Source of the DNA: an uncultured Methanobrevibacter sp.
GTDB taxonomy: Archaea > Methanobacteriota > Methanobacteria > Methanobacteriales > Methanobacteriaceae
Length of the DNA stretch: 64,000 bases
NCBI RefSeq assembly: GCF_902784195.1
Contig: NZ_CACZTX010000007.1
Span: 1 to 64,000 of the forward strand
Reading direction: 5' to 3'
Shown here: in pieces, positions 55,789 through 63,433 of the stretch
Numbering within the stretch: position 1 is the stretch's first letter
Layout of the letters: each line of letters opens with the position of its first letter
Position numbers and translations under genes: made by a program
The notes under the pieces: model-generated
Database searches by the model: none
Told to the model about the DNA's origin: nothing
What the model saw: only the letters and a program-made list of their open reading frames with translations

Positions 55789-56152
55789 TATATTTGAAGT
55801 TGAATATTTTTATAATGAATCTATAGATACTTTAGGCATAAAAGTCAAGAGAGATTTTCAGTATATGGAAACAATTGAAATGGATGAAGGCATTTTATTG
55901 GATTTTGATATCGATAACGTTCCAACTGCATTGGAGCTGCTTAATGCTTCAGAAAAATTAAGGGTTCCTAAAGAAAGCTTTGAAAAGATTCATTGCTTTA
56001 AGATGAAAGTTTGTGTTGATAAAGATTCCATTCTAATGTGTGCAATATTTGGATTTATGGTTCCAAATAAGGATGATGAATATGAATTGAATTATTTCAT
56101 TGAAAATAACTTTGATCTTATTCCTACTGAAACTGAATTGGTGATAGCTTAA
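55772..56152 (+). CDS. DUF2283-type putative antitoxin
   Basis: A 126-residue protein whose first 60 residues resemble DUF2283: a YNESIDTLGIKVK strand, then ILLDFDIDNVPTALELLNASEKL. This family is often encoded beside DUF4258 toxins. The 60-residue C-terminal extension, with an acidic strand-rich region, is longer than in the usual antitoxin. GTG 55772 is preferred, following AAAGGAGAAGAGAAC; the TTG at 55751 lies in the toxin frame region and lacks a site. Confidence 0.65.
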   Translation: MKSKDNIFEVEYFYNESIDTLGIKVKRDFQYMETIEMDEGILLDFDIDNVPTALELLNASEKLRVPKESFEKIHCFKMKVCVDKDSILMCAIFGFMVPNKDDEYELNYFIENNFDLIPTETELVIA

Positions 56153-56197
56153 TTTGGAGTCTCATTTTAGGATTTCAATTTCTTATTATGTGTTTAG

Positions 56198-56431
56198 GTG
56201 ATTTCTATTAGTGAAGAAGATGATTTGAGAATGATTGAGGAACATAATCAAAAGTCAGTGGAAGAGCTGGTTGAAAACTTTGCTTATGTCTATGTCTATC
56301 TGGCTGATGGAAGGTCCTATACCATTACAAAAGAAAACAGCTTTGAATTCAAGGATGGAAAATTCCATATTTACGATAAGGATATTGAAGTTGATATAGT
56401 AGATATTGAATTGATTGAATTTGCAGACTAG
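56198..56431 (+). CDS. Small protein behind the toxin-antitoxin pair
   Basis: A protein of about 75 residues, acidic, with alternating strand-like segments (AYVYVYLADGRSYTI, DIEVDIVDIELIEF). I do not recognise the family; it has the size of an antitoxin or of a small DNA-associated protein. The start is doubtful. The in-frame GTG 56198 is part of an AGGTGA site, which is well spaced for ATT 56207, so an ATT start is possible. It lies 45 bp behind the antitoxin gene and 30 bp before the 47-bp repeats. Confidence 0.5.
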   Translation: MISISEEDDLRMIEEHNQKSVEELVENFAYVYVYLADGRSYTITKENSFEFKDGKFHIYDKDIEVDIVDIELIEFAD

Positions 56432-56460
56432 TTATTTTCTTTTTTTATTCATATTTACTA

Positions 56461-56648
56461 TTCTGATTCTTATTTTAGCAAATTTTAAAAATGATATTTT
56501 CTAAATATTCTGATTCTTATTTTAGCAAATTTTAAAAATGATATTTTCCAAATGTTCTGATTCTCATTTTAGCAAATTTTAAAAATGTTATTTTACATAT
56601 GTTCTGATTCTTATTTTAGCAAATTTTAAAAATGATATTTTCCAAATA
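56461..56648. repeat. Four 47-bp tandem repeats
   Basis: Four direct copies start at 56461, 56508, 56555 and 56602, each exactly 47 bp. Every unit reads TTCTGATTCT(T/C)ATTTTAGCAAATTTTAAAAATG... and differs at only a few bases. The array ends 17 bp before the start codon of the TPR-RPA gene. The even spacing makes simple slippage or recombination the likely origin. Confidence 0.92.
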
Positions 56649-56665
56649 GATATTCGAGGATTATC

Positions 56666-57961
56666 ATGTCAGATAGGGATTTCAATAAGGATGGACAGAC
56701 TTATTTTGAATTGAAGGAATACAAAAAGGCCATTGAATGCTTTGACAAAGCCATAGAAATCAATCCAGAAGATGAGGTGGCTTGGTTCAATAGTGGATTT
56801 GCCTATTTTAAACTAAAGGATTATACTAATTCAACCAATTCATTCAAGAAGGCAATTTCCATTTTTGATAGCATTCTAAATGAAAATCCTGATGATGGCA
56901 TGGCTCGAGAGGGAAGATCTTTGGCAGAGCATATGATTAAGCAAATCTCCTCAAAAGAAAATAGGAATATTGAATACATGAATCTTGTAGGTATTGTTAG
57001 AAAAGTACATGACCCTATGGAACTTAAAGAGTCAGAATACCTTCAAATCATTGAACTCTCTGATTCCTCATCAGCAATAAGGGCAATTCTCTGGAATGAA
57101 AACACTGCTTTAAACATTAACAAGGGAGACATAATTGGAATAGAAAACGGCTTTGTTGAATATGACAGTCAAGAGTCAGTTGGATACAGAATCAATACAG
57201 ACGAAACCTCAAAAGTGGTTGTCAACCCTAAAATCGAAGAGGGTTTGCTTCAGTTTTTAAAGGAATCTGTTGACATTTCATTGACTGACATCGGAGATAT
57301 TGATGAGGATTCAGCAGAAATCGATATTTTGGCTAGAGTGGTCACATTGTTTGAAACTTATTCATACAAGACAAAGGAAGATTCAGGGATTGTTTCATCA
57401 GCTATTCTTGCAGACAATACAGGAAGCATTAAGGCATTCTTTTGGAATGGAAAGGCTCAAGTTCCAATCATGTCAAAAGCATATAAGATTGAAAATGCAA
57501 GAGCAAGACGAAGTGATGAGGGTATGGAACTTCATATAGGCCAAGGTTCTAGGATGATTGGTGAGGATGATTTGCCTAATGAAGAAAAGGCTAATCTAAA
57601 ATCCTTTGAAGAGCTTGAAAGTTTATTATATGATTATAAAAAGATAAAAGACTTGAAAGAAAATGATATTGGTATTAAAGTAATTGGAAAAATAATGGAT
57701 GTTCAAGACACTTTTGAGTTTGAGGAAAACGGAACCAAATTTTTAGTTAGAGTCATTGACATTGAAGATGACACAGGTTCCATAAAAGTTAATTTATGGG
57801 ATGAAATGGCTGATTACAAGTATACCATAGGGAACTTTATCAAGATTCAGAACCCAACAGTCGTTTATAATAAAAATACATGTAATTTAGAGTTAAGTGT
57901 TGGTGATGATTGCAATATAATTGAGCCTTCCTTTAAGGAAATTAATAGTATTTTCAGTTAG
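56666..57961 (+). CDS. TPR repeat plus RPA-like OB-fold protein
   Basis: A 431-residue chimera. Residues 1-70 hold two tetratricopeptide-like motifs (GQTYFELKEYKKAIECFDKA, WFNSGFAYFKLKDY). From about 100 on come three OB folds of RPA type, with segments VGIVRKVHDPMEL, ARVVTLFETYSY and IGKIMDVQDTFEF, each followed by (D/N)(D/T)TGSIK or SAIRAILWN strands. RPA binds single-stranded DNA. I see no zinc finger after the OB folds. A TPR-RPA fusion is unusual. ATG 56666 follows CGAGGATTATC. Confidence 0.7.
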   Translation: MSDRDFNKDGQTYFELKEYKKAIECFDKAIEINPEDEVAWFNSGFAYFKLKDYTNSTNSFKKAISIFDSILNENPDDGMAREGRSLAEHMIKQISSKENRNIEYMNLVGIVRKVHDPMELKESEYLQIIELSDSSSAIRAILWNENTALNINKGDIIGIENGFVEYDSQESVGYRINTDETSKVVVNPKIEEGLLQFLKESVDISLTDIGDIDEDSAEIDILARVVTLFETYSYKTKEDSGIVSSAILADNTGSIKAFFWNGKAQVPIMSKAYKIENARARRSDEGMELHIGQGSRMIGEDDLPNEEKANLKSFEELESLLYDYKKIKDLKENDIGIKVIGKIMDVQDTFEFEENGTKFLVRVIDIEDDTGSIKVNLWDEMADYKYTIGNFIKIQNPTVVYNKNTCNLELSVGDDCNIIEPSFKEINSIFS

Positions 57962-58139
57962 GCCAAATCTTTTTTTATTATCCCTTTATTATCCCCTTTT
58001 TTTCATTATTCAATTAATCTTTTTTCATTTCCCATTAATTTTATTCATTCTTTTTTTAAAATCATTAAAAATCCAAACCTTTATATGTGGCTATGCCCTT
58101 ATACTTTTAGGAAGTGAAATGTGGATTTAGATGGGTGAT

Positions 58140-58226
58140 ATGATTAATGCCATTATAAAGAATTTTGATTTAAAATCTGGAGTTTCAACTGTGCACTCAT
58201 TTAATTTTTTCATATTAGTGAATTAG
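58140..58226 (+). CDS. Possible 28-codon small ORF
   Basis: In the 304-bp gap 57962-58265, behind a TATA-like CCTTTATATGTG (58077-58088), ATG 58140 opens a 28-residue frame (MINAIIKNFDLKSGVSTVHS...). GGGTGA lies too close to the ATG for a comfortable spacing. The region may instead be the leader of the next gene. No homology is recognised. Confidence 0.2.
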   Translation: MINAIIKNFDLKSGVSTVHSFNFFILVN

Positions 58227-58265
58227 GGACGAAGAATTAAAATACGATATTTTGAGGTAAAGACT

Positions 58266-58583
58266 ATGAATATAAGTGAAAAAATAAAGGAAATGCAAGG
58301 TGATTTAGACAAATATCATGTGTTAGAGAAAAATGAAGAGGAATGCAAATTGGAAGATATGATTATGCTCATGCTAAATGATAAAGGATATTTGGGGCCT
58401 GGCAAAATCATTGATGAAAACGAAGAATCTTTGGATTTCATGTTTTATAAAAAGGAAGGGCCTACCTTTTCTCTTTGTATAAAAAAGGAACACATTTGCG
58501 GATTATCCATTTTGCATAAGCCGGATGAAGATGAAGAATCAGCAGATGATAATATTGAAGTGTCTAAGGCTTTGTATCAATGA
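58266..58583 (+). CDS. Hypothetical protein, paralogue of the next gene
   Basis: A 105-residue acidic protein. ATG 58266 follows GAGGTAAAGACT. The N-terminal 15 residues form a helix, followed by a core with LGPGKIIDENEESLDFMFYKKEGPTFSLCI and a GLSILHKPDEDE tail. About one third of its residues align with the neighbour at 58621, so the two are tandem duplicates. Size and context suggest a small strand-rich domain of unknown role. Confidence 0.65.
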   Translation: MNISEKIKEMQGDLDKYHVLEKNEEECKLEDMIMLMLNDKGYLGPGKIIDENEESLDFMFYKKEGPTFSLCIKKEHICGLSILHKPDEDEESADDNIEVSKALYQ

Positions 58584-58620
58584 TTTTATTATATTGACTT
58601 AATGATTGGGGGTAATTATT

Positions 58621-58944
58621 ATGAATTTCAGTGAAAAAGTAGCAGAAATTGAAGGGAAAGTAAAGAGTTACAGGTTAGAGATTGAAGGTGTGAAAGAGAT
58701 TCCTGCAGAAGAGATGGTCAGAGTCATGCTTGAAGAGGGGAAAATGCTTGAACCATGCAGAATCATTGGTGAAAGTGATGATTTCATTGATTTTATGGTT
58801 GTAGATTTGGAAAATGGGCCTGTTTTTTCCATCTCCATAAATAAGGAAAGAATTGTTGGATTTGGCACTTTTCATAAACCTTTAGATGAGTTGGATAATT
58901 CTGAAGAAGATGTAAATGCAGTGCCTGCATCACTATATATGTAA
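58621..58944 (+). CDS. Hypothetical protein, paralogue of the preceding gene
   Basis: A 107-residue protein. NFSEKVAEIEGKV, LEPCRIIGESDDFIDFMVVDL and GFGTFHKPLDELD align with NISEKIKEMQGDL, LGPGKIIDENEESLDFMFYKK and GLSILHKPDEDEE of its neighbour. ATG 58621 follows GGGGGT; the TTG 58606 is inside the leader. The final VPASLYM is shared in form with SKALYQ. Function is unknown. Confidence 0.65.
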   Translation: MNFSEKVAEIEGKVKSYRLEIEGVKEIPAEEMVRVMLEEGKMLEPCRIIGESDDFIDFMVVDLENGPVFSISINKERIVGFGTFHKPLDELDNSEEDVNAVPASLYM

Positions 58945-59040
58945 ATCTTTTTATTTTTAATCCTCTTTTTATCTTTTTAAATATCAATATATAAATACTA
59001 AAATCAACATACCTATTTTTACAGAAAGGAGTTGTTTTTA

Positions 59041-59262
59041 ATGAAAAAACAAAATGTTTTTGCATTGCTTTTATTGACAATCGTTCTTTTAGCTGTTGTT
59101 TCTGTCAGTGGATGCATTGGAGGATCTGATGATTCTGCAAGTGATGCATCTGGAGACTCAGATGATTCAAGTGATTCTGTCGATAATGATGATAATGACA
59201 AAGATGATAACGATAAAGACGACAAAAATGATAAAGACGATAAAGATGATGATGACGATTGA
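59041..59262 (+). CDS. Acidic low-complexity lipoprotein
   Basis: A 73-residue exported protein. A hydrophobic N-terminal helix ends in the lipobox-like VSVSGC near residues 20-25. All that follows is Ser, Asp, Lys and Asn, ending in an Asp-rich DDKDDDDD. Almost no hydrophobic residue occurs after the lipobox, so it should be an extended, highly charged peptide on the cell surface. ATG 59041 follows AAAGGAG. A terminator hairpin follows at 59318. The role is unknown. Confidence 0.65.
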   Translation: MKKQNVFALLLLTIVLLAVVSVSGCIGGSDDSASDASGDSDDSSDSVDNDDNDKDDNDKDDKNDKDDKDDDDD

Positions 59263-59317
59263 AGGATTTAGCTTTCAATTGAATATTCATTAGTGGCAAG
59301 CAGTATTTCCTTCGATA

Positions 59318-59354
59318 AGTTGGGGATTAGATTTCAGTCCAAAACTCTTTTTTT
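59318..59354 (+). terminator. Terminator downstream of the acidic lipoprotein gene
   Basis: AGTT-gg-GGA (59318-59326) pairs with TCC-aa-AACT (59338-59346) and a T-run follows. Its AGTTGGGGA start resembles the second half of the structured 3' elements after glmS and the thermosome. A short hairpin ATTGAA/TTCAAT lies at about 59259-59280, at the lipoprotein stop. Confidence 0.45.
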
Positions 59355-59508
59355 GCTGATAAATTGCTTGCTTGTTCATCAAATAAAATTTTCTACTTTT
59401 TTATTTTTATACTTAAACTTATTTTTCATTTAATTAAAAACATTTTTAAAAAATATTATAAACTACAAAAATATATATTATTATAACTAAGTTTTAGGAG
59501 AGAAAATA

Positions 59509-59946
59509 ATGAATAAGAAAACAATTCTTATTTTACTCGTTTTAGCTATTGCAGTTTTAGGATTCACTATGGGTCCTGCTTGTGCTGCTACAACCACTAT
59601 TAAAATGGGTAAATATAAAGATGTAGGCAGTAAGGATAGGATATTGACTTTCTATCAGCCAAAAGATGCGCAATATGTCAAAGGGGTATATGCGGCTATC
59701 TTTTACCATGATAATAAAAGAGGGGATGACTTCAGACCTCACACTTATGTCTTAAGGAAGATGACTGTTTACTATAAGAATAAAAAAGGAAAAGTAATTA
59801 CAAGAACTGCTAGAGCAAGCAATATCAGTGGCCTAATGTTGCTTTCTACAAAAAAGATAAATGGTTACACTCCTTATAAGTCTACAATAACTTATAGTAA
59901 GATGACTAAAAAGGAAAGAAAAATTATTATGAATCCTCTTTTCTAA
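59509..59946 (+). CDS. Exported protein of unknown function
   Basis: A 145-residue protein with an N-terminal signal peptide: MNKKTILILLVLAIAVLGF followed by a PACAATTT cleavage-type region near residue 27. The mature part is basic and strand-rich (YVKGVYAAIFYHDNK, HTYVLRKMTVYYKNKKGKV), consistent with a small extracellular beta domain. No family is recognised. ATG 59509 follows TTTTAGGAGAGAAAATA. It lies alone before the convergent flavodoxin gene. Confidence 0.65.
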   Translation: MNKKTILILLVLAIAVLGFTMGPACAATTTIKMGKYKDVGSKDRILTFYQPKDAQYVKGVYAAIFYHDNKRGDDFRPHTYVLRKMTVYYKNKKGKVITRTARASNISGLMLLSTKKINGYTPYKSTITYSKMTKKERKIIMNPLF

Positions 59947-60107
59947 ATAAGTTTTTTTAAATTTTTTTATTTACTTATTTTATTAATTTTTTTTATTTTT
60001 TCTATTTTCTATTTTCTATTTTTTGCCTTATTAATAACTTTAAGTTTAAATTGGGCTTATTTAAAGAATGAAAAAATTAAATATTGAAAAAAAGATAAAG
60101 GATTAAT

Positions 60108-60614
60108 TTATTCATTAATCCATGATTTTACAGCTTCTTTTGCATCATATACGCCAGCGCCAGGAATTGATAATCCTTTTTTGATTAGAGCGCCTTCGCA
60201 CAACTTTTTCAAGTCTTTTTGGGATGATCCGAAACCGGAACCTTCATGGGTTACAAAAGGCTTAACTGTTTTTCCTTCAAAATCCAATTGTTCCAATTGG
60301 GTAAACATAGGCATTGGCAATGTTCCCCACCAGTTTGGAAAACCGATGTATACAGTATCATATGCATCAATGCTTTCTAATGTTTCTTTTATTTCAGGTC
60401 TTGCATCTTCTTGCTGTTCCTTTTTAGCAACATCAATGCATTTCATGTAATCAGAAGGATATTCAACTGCAGGTTCAACTTTGAATAAGTCTGCATTATC
60501 CAATTCCTGAATGTATTCTGCAATCACTTCTGTGTTTCCTTTTTCAATGTTTTTAAGTTCTCCACCAAAGTAGTTTTCACCAGTTCTTGAAAAATAAATT
60601 ACAATGCTTGACAT
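60108..60614 (-). CDS. Flavodoxin
   Basis: A 168-residue flavodoxin fold protein with the FMN phosphate loop IYFSRTGENYFGG near residues 5-17, VYIGFPNWWGTLPMP near 85-100, and EGSGFGSS toward the C-terminus. It fits the long-chain flavodoxin/NAD(P)H-quinone-type group and probably carries electrons. ATG 60614 follows AAAAGGAGATGCCATC; the upstream ATG is not in a better context. It is convergent with the exported protein gene and diverges from the thermosome gene. Confidence 0.82.
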   Translation of the reverse strand: MSSIVIYFSRTGENYFGGELKNIEKGNTEVIAEYIQELDNADLFKVEPAVEYPSDYMKCIDVAKKEQQEDARPEIKETLESIDAYDTVYIGFPNWWGTLPMPMFTQLEQLDFEGKTVKPFVTHEGSGFGSSQKDLKKLCEGALIKKGLSIPGAGVYDAKEAVKSWINE

Positions 60615-60912
60615 GATGGCATCTCCTTTTTTGATTTTCAACAATTAATTAATAATTTAATAAATTCACTTGTTAAATGTTCTGTTTTTATTTCAATATT
60701 TTCTTTTTTTAAAATTCTTAATAATCCATTATAAACAAAACTTTTTTATAGTAAGGCAAACCTATCTATAACTATATGGATAATTTAATATAAATTAAAT
60801 ATAATTTAATTTTTATTATGAATTCTTATAATTAATTCTTGTAATTAATCTTTATAATTACTAATAAATTATCTTATTAAAAATAATACTGATTAAAATT
60901 AAGGAGATTATT

Positions 60913-62565
60913 ATGGCACAAATTAATCAACCTATGTATATTTTACGTGATGATACTGAAAGATTTCAAGGAAATCAAGCTTTAAGAATGAATATTTTTG
61001 CAAGCCAACTATTAGCAAGCATTGTAAGAACCACTCTTGGTCCAAAAGGAATGGACAAAATGTTAGTGGACAAGAAAATGGGTGATGTGGTTGTAACCAA
61101 CGATGGAGCAACTATCTTACAGGAAATGGATATTGCACACCCTGCAGCAAAAATGCTTGTGGAAATTGCAAGAAAACAAGAGAATGTAGTTGGAGACGGA
61201 ACCACTACAGTTGTAATCATTGCTGGTGAATTGCTTAAGAAAGCAATGGAATTATACGAAGATGGAATTGCAATCCCAACCATTCTCATCGGATACAGAT
61301 TAGCAGTTGCAAAAGCAATGGAAATCTTATACAGCATTTCTACCGATGCAAGAGACCCAGACACCTTATTTGGAATTGCAAAAACCGCAATGACAGGTAA
61401 AGGTTCCGATTATGCTAAGGATGAACTTGCACAATTGCTTGTTCAAGCTGCACTCAAAGTTGAAGAAGGAGAAAAATTAGACAAAACTCTCATAAAGATT
61501 CACAGAATCAATGGTGGAAGTGTAGAAGACTCCTTAATTGTTGACGGTATCTACATTGACCAAGGTAGAGCTAATGAAGCTATGCCTGAAGAAATGCGTG
61601 ATTGTAAAATCGCTTTAATGAAATATCCTTTAGAATTGAAAGATTTGGAAAACGCTAAAGTGGACTTCACTGACCCATTGCAAATGCAGGCTTTCCTTGA
61701 CAGTGAACAGGAAACCCTTAAGGAAATTGCAGATAAGATCATTGACTCTGGCTGTAATGTGCTCTTCTGTCAAAAAGGTATTGATGATGTAGTCCAACAT
61801 CACTTGTCCAAAGCTGGAATCATGGCATTCAAAAGAGTTAAGAACACTGACGTAAAGAGAATCATGAAAGCTACCGGTGCTGAACTCATTACCAATATTG
61901 AAGACTTGACTCCTGACGTATTAGGTAAGGCAGGTTACATACACCAAGAAAAGGTCTTTGACCAAATCATTACCTTCATTGAAGAATGTGAAGACCCTAA
62001 AGCAAGTTCCATTTTAATCCGTGGAAGTACCAGACACGTTTCATCTGAAATCGAAAGAGCTATGGAAGACGCATTAGGTGTAGTTGCAGCTACTGTTGAA
62101 GATGGAAAAGTCGTATACGGTGGAGGAGCTCCTGAAATTGAAATCGCAAGACAATTGAAAGCTTATGCTAACACTATCAGCGGAAGAGAACAAGTGGCTG
62201 TAAATGCATTTGCAGACGCTTTGGAAATAGTGCCAAGGACCTTATCTGAAAACGCTGGTTTAAACACCATTGACTTGCTTGTAGAACTCAGAGCAGCTCA
62301 TGAAGAAAACATCAATATGGGATTGGATGTATTTGAAGGTAAAGTAGTGGATATGAAAGAAGCTGGTGTTGTTGAACCTCAAAGAGTCAAGAAGCAAGCT
62401 ATCCAAGCAGCTCAAGAAGCTTGTGAAATGATCTTGCGTATTGACGACTTGGTTGCAGCAGCTGGTGCACTTCAAAAAGTGGATCCTGATGAAAACTTAG
62501 ACCATAGTGGTATGCCTCCTGCACCTGGTATGGGCGGAATGGGCGGAATGCCTCCTATGATGTAA
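60913..62565 (+). CDS. ths: Thermosome (group II chaperonin) subunit
   Basis: An archaeal ATP-driven chaperonin subunit, 550 residues. Motifs are [12 protein letters not shown] near 38-49, the ATP-site GDGTTTVVI near 95, [17 protein letters not shown], and the glycine/methionine-rich [12 protein letters not shown] tail. The subunit assembles into an eight- or nine-membered double ring. ATG 60913 follows AAGGAGATTATT. A structured element starts right after the stop. Codon bias suggests high expression. Confidence 0.95.
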   Translation: MAQINQPMYILRDDTERFQGNQALRMNIFASQLLASIVRTTLGPKGMDKMLVDKKMGDVVVTNDGATILQEMDIAHPAAKMLVEIARKQENVVGDGTTTVVIIAGELLKKAMELYEDGIAIPTILIGYRLAVAKAMEILYSISTDARDPDTLFGIAKTAMTGKGSDYAKDELAQLLVQAALKVEEGEKLDKTLIKIHRINGGSVEDSLIVDGIYIDQGRANEAMPEEMRDCKIALMKYPLELKDLENAKVDFTDPLQMQAFLDSEQETLKEIADKIIDSGCNVLFCQKGIDDVVQHHLSKAGIMAFKRVKNTDVKRIMKATGAELITNIEDLTPDVLGKAGYIHQEKVFDQIITFIEECEDPKASSILIRGSTRHVSSEIERAMEDALGVVAATVEDGKVVYGGGAPEIEIARQLKAYANTISGREQVAVNAFADALEIVPRTLSENAGLNTIDLLVELRAAHEENINMGLDVFEGKVVDMKEAGVVEPQRVKKQAIQAAQEACEMILRIDDLVAAAGALQKVDPDENLDHSGMPPAPGMGGMGGMPPMM

Positions 62566-62674
62566 CCCGCTCAAGCTTTTCCAGGCCTTCGGCCTGCAAA
62601 ACCTTGATCAAAATTTTTTCCTAAAGTTGGGAGTAAATGATGTGTATTCAAATAAAAAATCTCAACTTTTTTTT
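62566..62674 (+). other. Structured 3' element, copy B (after the thermosome gene)
   Basis: CAAG-c-TTTT-c-CAGGCC, loop TTC, GGCCTG-c-AAAA-c-CTTG (62572-62606), then linker ATCAAAATTTTTTCC, then AAAGTTGGGAGT. CCC (62566-62568) can pair with GGG (62629-62631); instead AAAGTTG (62623-62629) can pair with CAACTTT (62663-62669), followed by a T-run. Compared with copy A the outer stem has different bases in matching positions (CCAG/CTGG against CAAG/CTTG), a compensatory change that supports pairing. Confidence 0.65.
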
Positions 62675-63433
62675 ACTATTTTTCATTATTTTTTCAACTA
62701 TTTTTTAAAAATTTTCTTTATTTTCTTATTTTGTCCTTAAATAGTTCTTTTTTGAATATCGCTTAATTAAAATTTCTTATTTGTCTGAAATCTACTTTTT
62801 AAGAAGTATTTTTTTAATTTAACACTTATTTTAGTATAATTTTAAAAATGATAATATCATTTTCTTTTATATCAAATATGTTTAATAGTCTGTAATTCTT
62901 TTTTAAGTTAAATAAAGGTGATTATTTTATTTTCTATTTATTTAAGTAATGTCATTTCAAATTTGATTAAAATAAGTAATTTTAAGTATTTATTCATTAT
63001 TTAAAGACTTATCAAGTATTTTTTAATTTTTTTAATTCTAATCATTTTTTTTTGGATTATAATTAATTAATTATTCCTTATATTTGTAACATATAGTTAA
63101 CTATATTTGGATAATAAAATAAAAGCTAAAACATTTTCATTTTGAACTATAAACTATGTAAAATCCTTGTTTTGAATGATTTTTTTTAGTAAGATTTATA
63201 TAATAAAAGATTAAAAGTAAATATTAATCTAATTTGATTTTTTTGTTTTTAAAGCAAAATTGTCAAGTTAAGAAATGTTTAGGGTGGTCTTTATTGTTTA
63301 CTTGAAAAAGTTAAATGATAAACATTGAGTTTGGGAAAAATAAATATTTTTCCATAATATTTTTTAAAAATTCAATGTGAAAATTATACTTGTAAAACTA
63401 TAATTTTAGGGTTGCTCTAAAATGTGAGGTGAA
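62675..63433. other. Long intergenic region before the adhesin gene
   Basis: About 760 bp of AT-rich DNA. Near 62824-62863 lies a copy related to the 47-bp repeat (CTTATTTTAG...AATTTTAAAAATG), containing a perfect 9-bp inverted repeat AAAATGATA-A-TATCATTTT (62845-62863). ATATAGTTAACTATAT at 63091-63106 is a 16-bp palindrome. AGATTTATATAAT near 63190 is a possible TATA box. These suggest control of the adhesin but no gene is visible. Confidence 0.5.

Noticed and set aside
56461-56648. CRISPR array
   Set aside because: The 47-bp copies are contiguous with no spacers between them and there are no cas genes nearby.
59096-59293. Alternative plus-strand frame through the Asp-rich region
   Set aside because: It is a frame shadow of the acidic lipoprotein, whose lipobox frame has a ribosome site.
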